The position numbers and the translations under genes are program-made. From NCBI RefSeq assembly GCF_002797935.1, contig NZ_PGER01000001.1, positions 620,001 through 684,000 of the forward strand: a stretch of DNA of 64,000 nt, read 5' to 3'. The notes under the pieces are model-generated. The model was not told the origin of the DNA. It ran no database searches and saw nothing but the letters and a program-made list of their open reading frames with translations. This DNA comes from Flavobacterium sp. 1. GTDB lineage: Bacteria > Bacteroidota > Bacteroidia > Flavobacteriales > Flavobacteriaceae. Shown here piece by piece: positions 17,133-25,165 of this stretch (position 1 is its first letter; each line of letters opens with the position of its first letter).

Positions 17133-17702
17133 TTAAAACACTAAAACTACGTTTAATTCAAAATCATCATAAATTGTTTTATCTCCTAAATCATCAAAAT
17201 AACTGCCTGAACCATATTTAATGTCATATTTGGTTCTATTAATATTTAATGAAGCAGTAGCTTTGTTTTTTCCAACAATAACCAAATCAAATTGTATTGA
17301 GTTGATAATTCCTTTGATGGTTAAGTCTGCAGTCACGAGGTAGGTGTTGTTTCCTTTACTTGCAATATTTTTAAAGACTAATGTCGAAGTGGCGTAATTT
17401 GTAGTGTTGAAAAAATCTTCTGATTTTAAATGACCTTCCAGTTTTTGTTTAGAACTGCCTGTTTGATCAGTATTAGATAAGCTCGTCATATCTGCAGTAA
17501 AGCTTCCTCCTGCTAATTTATTGTCTTTAAAAACAAGATAACCATCCTTAAATTTGATGTTTCCTTCATGTTCACCCGTTATTTTTTTTCCTACCCAATT
17601 AATGCTGCTCTTTGCTGCATCAATTTTAGACGTTTGTGCACTTCCTTTGTGAAAGGAAAATAGAATCAGTAAAACAAGGCTAAGGGATTTTAATTTGCTC
17701 AT
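17133..17702 (-). CDS. YceI-family secreted lipid-binding-type protein
   Basis: This 189-residue protein has a signal peptide (to about FHKGSAQ, 23) and the YceI beta-barrel signature: IDAAKSSINWVGKKITGEHEGNIKFKDG, GSFTADMTSL, the block ending HLKSEDFF, TADLTIKGI and TKYDIKYGS near the C-terminus. YceI proteins are periplasmic lipocalin-like barrels that bind isoprenoid-like molecules. It is a paralogue of the gene at 19490-20055, and it stands between the beta-helix gene and the trp promoter, with 290 bases upstream of it. Confidence 0.92.
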   Translation of the reverse strand: MSKLKSLSLVLLILFSFHKGSAQTSKIDAAKSSINWVGKKITGEHEGNIKFKDGYLVFKDNKLAGGSFTADMTSLSNTDQTGSSKQKLEGHLKSEDFFNTTNYATSTLVFKNIASKGNNTYLVTADLTIKGIINSIQFDLVIVGKNKATASLNINRTKYDIKYGSGSYFDDLGDKTIYDDFELNVVLVF

Positions 17703-17992
17703 ATTTTATAAATTAAATTAATAAAAAAAATAAATAAACTGTAGGCTGATTATATTTTGATAAAAAACGAAATCCTTTGAATTGTGATTGTGGTATGCGG
17801 CAGATTATGAATGTTCTATAAAGTTAATTTAAAATTTTGTAATTCAGTTACTTTCAATCTATTATTTTGTAGCGGTATTTTTAATGTTATAAAATATTTA
17901 GACGTTGTTTTAAATCATGATTTTGCATTGTTAAGCAATAAAAAAAGTTCGATAAAATCAGGATTTGCAGGTTTTTAAAGTCAAAAAATCAA

Positions 17993-19267
17993 TTATTTAC
18001 TTACTATCGGATTTGTATTTTTAGTTCTAAAATCGGGTAAGTTTTTAACATCTGATTGAATGAATAATTCAGTATTGGTAAACTTTGTAATATCTAATGA
18101 GAAGGTGTCACTGTTGTACCAACTGCTTAATTCTGAATTATAGTTGGGACTTTCGCTTATAACTACACCGCCACATCGGTTAATCTGTATTCCTTGGATA
18201 TTGATTTTTGCTAAATTAGCAGGTAATGCTGCTATTTTGTTTTCGAGTAAAACACAGCTGCTAAAGCCATCTATAATACTGTTAATGATATTAAAATAAC
18301 TTTTTTCTTTGATATAAACCGCTTCTCTAACCAGTCCCTGATTGTTGTCTTCGGTATTTATCAATGTCATATTGCTGGCTGTAATTTTGGTTAGTTTTTT
18401 CGTTATATCAGCATTTTCAATTTTATCGTATGAATCAATCTCAAAACAGCGTGAACCTGATATGTCCGAAGAATAAGGATTACGGATAGCAATACTATTG
18501 GAAATGGTGCATTGAACACCTTGCGTAAAATCAAAATCATCATCGGTTGCTCTAAACGAAATCAGGTTACTGAAATTAACATCACCTCCATAAGATTCAA
18601 ATGAATCATCATTTGAAAAACTAATTTGAATGAATTCAAATTTAGTGCCTCTTCCGACACCGCCCAATGATAATCCGTTCAATTCTTTAAGAGCATTGAT
18701 TTTGTGGCCTGAATATTCGATACGCACATATTTTAAAATACCCGAATTGCTGTTTGGGTCTTGTCCTCCGTAATAACTGACAGCTGGATCTAGATTGAAA
18801 TCTAAAAAACTAACACCTCCAATTTTATTGATAGGAGCTTCGCCTAATATAATAATGCCTCCCCAATCGCCTGGTTTTCTCATTAAATTAGAATTGTTTG
18901 AAGTAAAAACGATAGGTTCGGCAACGGTACCTTCGGCTATAAGTTTACAGCCTTTGGTAATTATAAGTGTTCCGCAAGATTCTTTATCGCCTCTAATGAC
19001 TGTTCCGGGTTCTATTGTCAAAACAGCTTTATTGGTTACATAAACGGTTCCAATTAATTTATAAGTGTTGTTTTTTGTTAGTTTTAAATCGTGGTCTATA
19101 GTACCAGTTATAATTTGGTTAGGTTCTTTATAGACTGTAGTAGCTGGTTTGAAGTTTGTCCAATTGTCCATCCAGTTGGTATTGCCGGTAATTCCTTTTA
19201 TTTGTTGAGCATTCAATGTGTTAATTGAAAAGAAAATGATAATGACTACGAGTAGTTTTGCTTTCAT
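17993..19267 (-). CDS. Secreted right-handed beta-helix protein
   Basis: The 424-residue protein has a signal peptide (MKAKLLVVIIIFFSINTLNAQ). Its mature part has the repetitive strand pattern of a parallel beta helix: LTIEPGTVIRGDKESCGTLII, IVFTSNNSN, DWGGIIILGEAPIN, LKYVRIEYSG, FEFIQISFSNDDSFESYGG and LISFRATDDDFDF. The GDWGGI and DDxFE(S/F)xGG features are shared with many uncharacterised Bacteroidota surface proteins. No type IX secretion tail is evident at the C-terminus (NPIVSK). No catalytic assignment is possible. It is followed 290 bases later by yceI on the same strand. Confidence 0.8.
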   Translation of the reverse strand: MKAKLLVVIIIFFSINTLNAQQIKGITGNTNWMDNWTNFKPATTVYKEPNQIITGTIDHDLKLTKNNTYKLIGTVYVTNKAVLTIEPGTVIRGDKESCGTLIITKGCKLIAEGTVAEPIVFTSNNSNLMRKPGDWGGIIILGEAPINKIGGVSFLDFNLDPAVSYYGGQDPNSNSGILKYVRIEYSGHKINALKELNGLSLGGVGRGTKFEFIQISFSNDDSFESYGGDVNFSNLISFRATDDDFDFTQGVQCTISNSIAIRNPYSSDISGSRCFEIDSYDKIENADITKKLTKITASNMTLINTEDNNQGLVREAVYIKEKSYFNIINSIIDGFSSCVLLENKIAALPANLAKINIQGIQINRCGGVVISESPNYNSELSSWYNSDTFSLDITKFTNTELFIQSDVKNLPDFRTKNTNPIVSK

Positions 19268-19430
19268 AATGCTAATAGTTGTGGTTTTTTTAATTTTTTA
19301 GTTTTGTTTTCAAAATTACCAGAACAATGTTTTAGACGTATTTTTTTAATGTTATCGATTCATGATTTTTGAGTTAATATTTTTCTGTGTATGTAGGCTG
19401 TCCATTATATTTTTTTGACTGATTTTAGCA

Positions 19431-19466
19431 TAAAAAAAATACCCTCAGCATTTTTTGCTGAGGGTA
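19431..19466 (-). terminator. Terminator after the second yceI gene
   Basis: TACCCTCAGCA (19440-19450) and TGCTGAGGGTA (19456-19466) form a perfect 11-base stem. On the minus strand it is followed by a run of eight T residues, closing the marR-nitroreductase-yceI operon. Confidence 0.9.
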
Positions 19467-19489
19467 CTTTCCATTATTGAATTCTAAAA

Positions 19490-20055
19490 TTAAAAGTTCA
19501 AGTTTACTGTTAATTCAAATTCGTCATAGATAGCTTTGTCTCCAATGCTTTCGAAAAATGATTTAGAATTGTATTTAATATCGTATTTAGTACGGTCTAC
19601 ATTGAAAGCTGTAGTAGCAGTGTTTCCTTTTACTGTGATATCAAAAGTTACAGGTTTAGTGATTCCTTTGATAGTCAAATCAGCAGTTACAGTGTATACG
19701 TCTTTTGCTTTTACAGCAATAGTTTTGAAAACTAAAGTTGAAGTTGGGAATTTTTCAGTTCCAAAGAAATCTTCTGATTTCAAGTGACCGTTTAATTTTC
19801 CTAAGTATTCACCTGTAAGATCTGTAGCTGTTAAAGAAGTCATGTCAACAGTAAAAGATCCTCCTGTTAATACATTTTTTTTGAATACTAGAGCACCGCT
19901 TTTAAAAGCTACAGTTCCAGAGTGCTGTCCTGTTACTTTTTTTCCAACCCAGTTAATGCTGCTTTTTGCTGCATCAATTTTTTTGTTTGTGCAGTTACTG
20001 CTAATGTAGACAATGCTACTACGAATGCTAAGGCAATAGTTTTTAAATTTCTCAT
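19490..20055 (-). pseudogene. Second YceI-family gene, frameshifted near the N-terminus
   Basis: The start ATG at 20055 gives a signal peptide (MRNLKTIALAFVVALSTLAV), but the frame ends 40 codons in. Adding one base to the T run at 19978-19984 restores KKIDAAKSSINWVGKKVTG and joins it to the intact remainder, which ends at 19490 and carries MTSLTATDLTGEYLGKLNG, the HLKSEDFFGTEKF block and TKYDIKYNS. The restored product would be 188 residues, almost the length of the paralogue at 17133-17702 and clearly similar to it. The rest of the frame shows no decay, so a recent mutation, a homopolymer-length switch or a sequencing error are all possible. It follows the nitroreductase gene by 48 bases. 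Confidence 0.85.
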
Positions 20056-20103
20056 GTTTTAATTTGTTTAAAATGATTTAATATGAATTAGTAATTATTA
20101 AGA

Positions 20104-20736
20104 TTATAAAGTGATAAATAAGTCTTCTTGTGATTTTCTAACTTTTTTGTAAAATTGAGTAGTGTCTTCTTCATGACGGTATCCAATTGTTGCAATAAGA
20201 GAGGCATTAAGATTTAGTTTGTCTAAACCTAATATTTCGTTTACTTGAGCAGGTACAAAACCTTCCATTGGAGTTACGTCAATTTTTAGTTCGGCCGCGG
20301 CATTTAGTAAGTTTCCTAATGCTAAATACGTTTGTTTTGATGTCCAAACATTTTTGATTGCAGGTTCCAAAGTTGAGATTTTAGATTTCATAAAATCACC
20401 ATATCCAGCCAATGCTTCAAGAGGAGTTTCTCTTTCAACGCTAATAGCATTTAAAAACTCGTCAATAGCTTCATCTCCAATATTTGTATCATTTGCAAAA
20501 ATGAATAAATGCGAAGCATCTATTATTTGTGATTGTCCCCAAGCTGCTGGCTGTAGCTGTGCTCTTAATTCTGGATTTTCTACAATGATTACTTTATAAG
20601 GCTGTAATCCGTATGAAGAAGAACTCAATCGAATAGCTTCTTTCAATGTGTTTAAGTCTTCTGCTGAAACTTTTTTAGTGGCATCAAATTTCTTTGTTGC
20701 GTATCTCCAATTTTGATTGTTCAAAAAATTACTCAT
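20104..20736 (-). CDS. Nitroreductase-family NAD(P)H-dependent oxidoreductase
   Basis: This 210-residue flavoprotein resembles the NfsB/DHPR-like nitroreductases: the N-terminal NWRYATKKFDATKKV with the FMN-contacting Arg/Lys pair, RLSSSSYGLQPYKVIIV, SHLFIFA, an AALGNLLNAAAELKIDVTPMEGF-like block (TYLALGNLLNAAAEL, then TPMEGF) and IGYRHEED. It should use FMN to reduce quinones, nitro compounds or similar electrophiles in the cytoplasm. It is 16 bases downstream of the MarR gene and upstream of yceI, an arrangement that suggests induction by a reactive compound sensed by MarR. Confidence 0.92.
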   Translation of the reverse strand: MSNFLNNQNWRYATKKFDATKKVSAEDLNTLKEAIRLSSSSYGLQPYKVIIVENPELRAQLQPAAWGQSQIIDASHLFIFANDTNIGDEAIDEFLNAISVERETPLEALAGYGDFMKSKISTLEPAIKNVWTSKQTYLALGNLLNAAAELKIDVTPMEGFVPAQVNEILGLDKLNLNASLIATIGYRHEEDTTQFYKKVRKSQEDLFITL

Positions 20737-20752
20737 GATTATTTATTTTATT

Positions 20753-21208
20753 TTATTTGGTTCTGTATTTTTCTAGTAATGTGTTCAGTTGTTCTAATTC
20801 TTCGTTATTTAAATTTTTGGCAAAAAAATCTTCGTGTTCCTTTACTTTAGGATCTAGTTCGGCTAATAAATCTAGACCTTTTTGGGTAATTAAGACTTCA
20901 ATTTTTCTTCGATTATCTGGGCAAACGTTGCGGGTAACTAAATCTTTCAATAATAATTTATCTACTAATCGCGTTGTGTTACTTGTTTTGGCCAACATTC
21001 TGTCTTGTATAATGCACATATTGGCAGGACAGCCTTTTTGGCCTCTTAATATACGTAATACATTAAATTGTTCTCCTGATATATCATAAGGTTTTATGAT
21101 GTCATTAAAACGTTCTGTAATTACGTTTACAGTGTACATTATGTTCAAAACGATCTGTTTTGATTTGCTATATTCAACAGTGCTCTTTAATTCATCTTCA
21201 ATCTTCAT
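20753..21208 (-). CDS. MarR-family transcriptional regulator of the nitroreductase-yceI operon
   Basis: The 151-residue winged-helix protein has the MarR core: YDISGEQFNVLRILRGQKG, the recognition helix region MLAKTSNTTRLVDKLLLKDLV and the wing CPDNRRKIEVLITQKG. Three cysteines (GCPANMC and VCPDNRR) flank the DNA-binding part, which could give redox or electrophile sensing as in some other MarR proteins; this is a guess. Two 16-base palindromes overlap its promoter, so autoregulation is likely. Nitroreductase and yceI follow on the same strand and end at a terminator. Confidence 0.92.
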   Translation of the reverse strand: MKIEDELKSTVEYSKSKQIVLNIMYTVNVITERFNDIIKPYDISGEQFNVLRILRGQKGCPANMCIIQDRMLAKTSNTTRLVDKLLLKDLVTRNVCPDNRRKIEVLITQKGLDLLAELDPKVKEHEDFFAKNLNNEELEQLNTLLEKYRTK

Positions 21209-21223
21209 AGCGTGTCAATCTTT

Positions 21224-21269
21224 ATTTGTTGATACAAATGTAACATGTTTTATATTTGTATATACAAAT
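21224..21269 (-). promoter_or_regulatory. Promoter with two MarR operator-like palindromes
   Basis: ATTTGTTGATACAAAT (21224-21239, near-palindromic) and ATTTGTATATACAAAT (21254-21269, perfect) share half-sites ATTTGT/ACAAAT and lie 30 bases apart centre to centre. On the minus strand the -7 element TACATTTG (21242-21235) overlaps the first site and the -33 TTG (21267-21265) overlaps the second, spacer 22. Binding would block RNA polymerase. Confidence 0.75.
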
Positions 21270-21432
21270 GTTAGAGTTAATTTTTTGTTAAGAAAAATAA
21301 TCAAATAGTTTTTATGATAATTCAAAGACTAGTTTAATAGGAGGGAAAGCTAGTAAAATAAGGATTTTTAAAGATGTTTTTAGAAGCTTTTCAATTATAA
21401 TAGAGCGCTTTTAAAACAATGAAGTATTTATT

Positions 21433-21894
21433 TTACTGGCACATTGCTTTTAATTCCTTTTCAAGTTTATCAAAGTTCTCTTCATTTTTATCAATTACAA
21501 ATGGTTTCAACTTATTGCATTCTTCGCCTGAATTGAAAAGCATTTTAAAAACAATTTTTGTTTTTTCGTCGGAGACTTCTTCAAATGTCGCCAGTACTTG
21601 AAATAATGGTTTCGAATGGCGTTTCCATGCGATTAGGGAAGGTTTTTCTATTTTGATAAACTCACATTCATTTGGGTAATTTCCTTTTTCTGGGTCGTGC
21701 ATGATGAAACTCCATTTTCCGCCTACCCGGAAATCAAACTCATTAAATGTGTTTGTAAAACCAGTGGGTCCCCACCAATTTTTCAGATGTTCTGGTTCAG
21801 ACCATGCGCGAAAAACAAGTTTTTGAGGAGCATTTACAATTCTGGAACTAACTATTTCACTGTCTGGAGTAGTTACTATAATTTCTGTTGCCAT
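21433..21894 (-). CDS. SRPBCC / AHSA1-family protein
   Basis: This 153-residue protein has the START-like fold signature of AHSA1-type proteins: SRIVNAPQKLVFRAWSEPEHLKNWWGP at the N-terminus (about 17-43), the DFRVGGKWSFIMHDPEKG block, and LATFEEVSDEKTKIVFKMLF. Such proteins have a hydrophobic pocket and are often partners of small regulators or hydrolases, with largely unknown ligands. It stands alone between the marR promoter and a repeat element. No signal peptide. Confidence 0.88.
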   Translation of the reverse strand: MATEIIVTTPDSEIVSSRIVNAPQKLVFRAWSEPEHLKNWWGPTGFTNTFNEFDFRVGGKWSFIMHDPEKGNYPNECEFIKIEKPSLIAWKRHSKPLFQVLATFEEVSDEKTKIVFKMLFNSGEECNKLKPFVIDKNEENFDKLEKELKAMCQ

Positions 21895-22110
21895 TTGTAG
21901 TTGTCTTTAGTTATTACTGTCGGTTTAAAATTGTCTCTAAGATTGATACTTAGAAAAAGTTTTTATTGATGATACTAAGGTATAAAATAAGTAATTATTT
22001 TGCTAAAACCTGCTTGTTTTTGGATCATTATCAGTTTTGTTAAAGTCTCATGAAATGGAATAAATTATTCAGCTAAGGATTAATGGTGTTATGACTGCAA
22101 GAGGGATAGC

Positions 22111-22223
22111 GCCAAACTACCAAAGTAATGGCAATAGCCCGACCGCATTATGGAAAGGGGCGAATATGCGCATGCTGCAGGAGCCCCTTTCCATAATGGG
22201 GTCTTGCCCAGATAGACTTTGGC
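22111..22223. repeat. REP-like palindromic element B upstream of dnaK
   Basis: A 16-base perfect inverted repeat, CATTATGGAAAGGGGC (22146-22161) and its complement (22183-22198), surrounds a 21-base loop that itself contains ATGCGCAT. Outer GCCAAA (22111-22116) and TTTGGC (22218-22223) bound the structure. The AGCCCGACC block (22136-22144) is shared with element A at 9.3 kb. The rest of 21895-22250 holds no gene. Confidence 0.75.
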
Positions 22224-22251
22224 AAATTGATGAAGTAAATAAATTGCAAAA

Positions 22252-22298
22252 TGTCAGTTTGTCATATTGTTTTATGACAATTGTATTATAAACTGACA
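22252..22298 (+). promoter_or_regulatory. Nested TGTCA/TGACA inverted repeats upstream of dnaK
   Basis: TGTCAGTTTGTCAT (22252-22265) is mirrored by ATGACAA (22274-22280) and AAACTGACA (22290-22298). This gives four half-sites, two TGTCA on the left and two TGACA on the right, with an outer 9-base and an inner 7-base perfect match. They end about 20 bases upstream of a sigma-54-like promoter and are a likely activator binding region. Confidence 0.65.
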
Positions 22299-22318
22299 AT
22301 TTACTTCGTTTTTTATAT

Positions 22319-22334
22319 TGGCATAGTGATTGCT
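22319..22334 (+). promoter_or_regulatory. Sigma-54-type promoter of dnaK
   Basis: TGGCATAGTGATTGCT matches the -24 (TGGCA) and -12 (TTGCT) sigma-54 elements with the GG and GC dinucleotides exactly 12 bases apart. A start near 22345 would give a leader of about 44 bases before dnaK. No CIRCE element and no good TTG/TAnnTTTG pair was found upstream of dnaK. Confidence 0.65.
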
Positions 22335-22388
22335 TTTGAGTCTTCGAGTTATAAAATCAGTATATAATAAAAATTAAATATATTAAAA

Positions 22389-24272
22389 ATGGGTAAAATA
22401 ATCGGAATTGATTTAGGTACTACAAACTCTTGTGTTTCTGTAATGGAAGGTAATGAAGCAGTTGTTATTCCTAATGCGGAAGGAAAAAGAACTACACCAT
22501 CTATCATCGCTTTTGTTGAAGGTGGAGAAATTAAAGTGGGAGATCCTGCTAAAAGACAAGCAGTAACTAATCCAACTAAGACTATTGCTTCTATCAAACG
22601 TTTTATGGGACATTCTTTTGCTGAAATCACTGAGGAAGCAAAAAGAGTTCCTTATTCAGTAGTAAAAGGGGACAACAATACTCCACGTGTGGATATTGAT
22701 GGTCGTTTGTATACTGCACAAGAATTGTCAGCTATGACACTTCAAAAAATGAAAAAAACTGCTGAAGACTATTTAGGTCAAACAGTTACTGAAGCGGTTA
22801 TTACTGTTCCTGCTTACTTTAATGATGCACAACGTCAAGCTACAAAAGAAGCTGGTGAGATTGCAGGTCTTAAAGTTATGCGTATCATCAACGAACCAAC
22901 TGCTGCTGCTTTGGCTTACGGTTTGGATAAAAAAGGAACTGATCAAAAAATTGCTGTTTACGATTTAGGTGGAGGTACTTTTGATATCTCTGTTCTTGAA
23001 TTAGGAGACGGAGTTTTCGAAGTATTGTCTACTGATGGAGACACTCACTTAGGAGGAGATGATTTTGACCACGAAATTATTGACTGGTTAGCTGACGAAT
23101 TTAAAGCTGAAGAAGGTATAGATTTGCGTCTTGACCCAATGTCATTGCAACGTATCAAAGAAGCTGCTGAGAAAGCTAAAATTGAATTGTCATCTTCTGC
23201 AGAAACTGAAATCAACTTACCATACGTAACTGCTACAGCTTCTGGACCAAAACACTTAGTTAAAAAATTATCCAGAGCTCAATTTGAAAAATTAACTGAT
23301 TCATTAGTGAAACGTTCTATGGCACCAGTTGCTAAAGCGTTGAAAAATGCTGGTTTATCTGTTTCTGATATTGACGAAGTTATCTTAGTTGGTGGTTCTA
23401 CACGTATCCCAAGAATTGTTGAAGAAGTTGAAAAATTCTTTGGAAAAAAAGCATCTAAAGGAGTTAACCCTGATGAAGTTGTTGCAATTGGAGCAGCTAT
23501 TCAAGGTGGAGTTCTTTCTGGAGATGTAAAAGATGTATTGTTACTTGACGTTACTCCTTTATCTTTAGGTATCGAAACTATGGGTGGTGTTATGACTATA
23601 TTAATTGAGGCTAACACAACTATCCCAACTAAAAAATCTCAAGTATTCTCTACTGCTTCTGATTCTCAGCCATCTGTTGAACTACACGTTCTTCAAGGAG
23701 CCAGAGCAATGGCTGTTGATAACAAAACTATCGGTCGTTTCCACTTAGACGGTATCCCGCCAGCACCAAGAGGAGTTCCTCAAATCGAAGTTGCTTTTGA
23801 CATAGATGCTAATGGTATCATCAAAGTGACTGCTACAGACAAAGGAACTGGTAAATCTCACGACATTCGTATCGAAGCTTCTTCTGGATTAACTTCTGAA
23901 GAAATCGAAAGAATGAAACAAGATGCTGAAGCTAACGCTGAATCTGACAAAATTGCAAGAGAAAGAGCTGAAAAATTGAACGAAGCTGATGGAATGATCT
24001 TCCAAACTGAGTCTCAATTGAAAGAACTTGGAGCTAAATTATCTGATGATAACAAAGTAGCTATCGAGTATGCATTGACTGAATTGAGAATGGCTCACCA
24101 ATCTCAAGACATTCCTGCAATTCAAACTGCTCTTGACAACATCAACGCAGCTTGGAAAAAAGCTACTGAAGCAATGTACGCTCAAGGAGAACAAGGTCAA
24201 CAAGCAGCTGAGCCACAAGCTCAATCGCAAGGAGATAATGTTGAAGACGTTGAATTCGAAGAGGTAAAATAA
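22389..24272 (+). CDS. dnaK: Molecular chaperone DnaK (Hsp70)
   Basis: DnaK binds and folds client proteins in an ATP cycle driven by DnaJ and GrpE in the cytoplasm. The 627-residue protein has the ATPase motifs [16 protein letters not shown] (5-20), [46 protein letters not shown] and VGGSTRIPR, then the linker [16 protein letters not shown], the peptide-binding beta domain and the helical lid. The tail ends [10 protein letters not shown], the usual bacterial form. It stands alone: no dnaJ or grpE adjacent. Upstream elements suggest sigma-54-dependent control. Confidence 0.99.
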   Translation: MGKIIGIDLGTTNSCVSVMEGNEAVVIPNAEGKRTTPSIIAFVEGGEIKVGDPAKRQAVTNPTKTIASIKRFMGHSFAEITEEAKRVPYSVVKGDNNTPRVDIDGRLYTAQELSAMTLQKMKKTAEDYLGQTVTEAVITVPAYFNDAQRQATKEAGEIAGLKVMRIINEPTAAALAYGLDKKGTDQKIAVYDLGGGTFDISVLELGDGVFEVLSTDGDTHLGGDDFDHEIIDWLADEFKAEEGIDLRLDPMSLQRIKEAAEKAKIELSSSAETEINLPYVTATASGPKHLVKKLSRAQFEKLTDSLVKRSMAPVAKALKNAGLSVSDIDEVILVGGSTRIPRIVEEVEKFFGKKASKGVNPDEVVAIGAAIQGGVLSGDVKDVLLLDVTPLSLGIETMGGVMTILIEANTTIPTKKSQVFSTASDSQPSVELHVLQGARAMAVDNKTIGRFHLDGIPPAPRGVPQIEVAFDIDANGIIKVTATDKGTGKSHDIRIEASSGLTSEEIERMKQDAEANAESDKIARERAEKLNEADGMIFQTESQLKELGAKLSDDNKVAIEYALTELRMAHQSQDIPAIQTALDNINAAWKKATEAMYAQGEQGQQAAEPQAQSQGDNVEDVEFEEVK

Positions 24273-24287
24273 TTCTAGCGATGCATT

Positions 24288-24317
24288 TGTAGAGAAGCAC
24301 TGTTGTGCGTCTCTACA
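24288..24317. repeat. 30-base palindromic repeat downstream of dnaK
   Basis: TGTAGAGAAGCAC and GTGCGTCTCTACA pair with one mismatch around TGTT. Flanking words ATGCATT and GCATTGCAT add outer partial symmetry. It is of the same type as the palindrome in trpF at 10575-10602. Placed between the dnaK stop and its terminator. Confidence 0.75.
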
Positions 24318-24351
24318 GGGCATTGCATGTTTTACAATATAATAAATGAAA

Positions 24352-24379
24352 ACCGAGTCAGAAATGGCTCGGTTTTTTT
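24352..24379 (+). terminator. Terminator of dnaK
   Basis: ACCGAGTC (24352-24359) and GGCTCGGT (24366-24373) form an 8-base stem with one G-U pair, followed by seven T residues on the plus strand. Confidence 0.9.
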
Positions 24380-24395
24380 GTTAACATGTATAAGC

Positions 24396-25034
24396 TTAAT
24401 CCTCTTTTATTATGACGATTTCTCCCATCATTACAGAAGTTGCTTTTATTGTGACAGCAATTTTAGGATTATTTTTAAGCTTAAATTCTATAGTATTATA
24501 ACCAATATAAGAGAATACTAAAATATCTCTTTTTTTTGCGCTTATTGAAAATTTTCCATCGAAGCCAGTTTGTGTTATAATTTTGGTTCCTTTAATCATC
24601 ACATTAACTCCAGGTATTGGAATCTTGTTTTCATCATAAACAATTCCATGATAGGGTGATTCTCCTTTAAATTCAATAGCTGTAGAATCATTCAGTTGTT
24701 TTTTGTCTGTCTGTTCTGTTTTAATCGATTCTTGTGCTTTTGCGGTTTGGCTTCCTAATCCAAAAAAAGTAATTACGGATGTTGTAACCAACATCCAAAT
24801 AGAACTTTTTTTTTGGGGAATAATCATATTTCTGTCTAATTGTGATTCCCTAAACTGACCGCATAAGTTTTTACTTTTATTATAAGCCGAAAGTATTTCT
24901 CTGTCTGTTGAATTTGTAAAATCAATAACATCTTTTTTGCAATTGGAACAAAATCTGCCTTTTTCTGTTACTGACATTTCAAGCCAGTTTTCACGGCAAG
25001 GTTTTGGTATTGAGATTTTTATTTTGTGAGTCAT
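24396..25034 (-). CDS. Membrane protein with N-terminal Cys motif and carboxypeptidase-like regulatory domain
   Basis: I place the start at ATG 25034 (MTHKIKISIPKPC), as the 22 codons further upstream look non-coding. The N-terminal part has a cysteine pattern (KPCRENW ... GRFCSNCKKDVIDFT) found at the head of several Flavobacteriaceae proteins, possibly metal-binding. One hydrophobic segment (SIWMLVTTSVITFFGLGSQTAKAQ) may be a membrane anchor. The C-terminal half is a CarboxypepD_reg-like beta sandwich (GIVYDENKIPIPGVNVMIKGT, TQTGFDGKFSI, FSYIGYNT), as seen at the N-terminus of TonB-dependent receptors, but no receptor barrel follows. It is convergent with dnaK. Function unknown. Confidence 0.75.
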   Translation of the reverse strand: MTHKIKISIPKPCRENWLEMSVTEKGRFCSNCKKDVIDFTNSTDREILSAYNKSKNLCGQFRESQLDRNMIIPQKKSSIWMLVTTSVITFFGLGSQTAKAQESIKTEQTDKKQLNDSTAIEFKGESPYHGIVYDENKIPIPGVNVMIKGTKIITQTGFDGKFSISAKKRDILVFSYIGYNTIEFKLKNNPKIAVTIKATSVMMGEIVIIKED

Positions 25035-25165
25035 TATCAGAATAAATTTTAAAGCAGATTTATATTGATAAATGTAACTATTATTTTTAAAACCTTTCAA
25101 TCAAAATGATAATTGCCACTTCCTTTTTGGAATCTTTTTCGTAATATTACTATACAAATTATTTT

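Noticed and set aside
22117..22299. Short open frame upstream of dnaK
   Set aside because: It covers repeat element B and the inverted-repeat regulatory region; no protein-like sequence.
22201..22388. CIRCE (HrcA) operator upstream of dnaK
   Set aside because: No TTAGCACTC-N9-GAGTGCTAA-like sequence is present; the symmetry seen uses TGTCA/TGACA.
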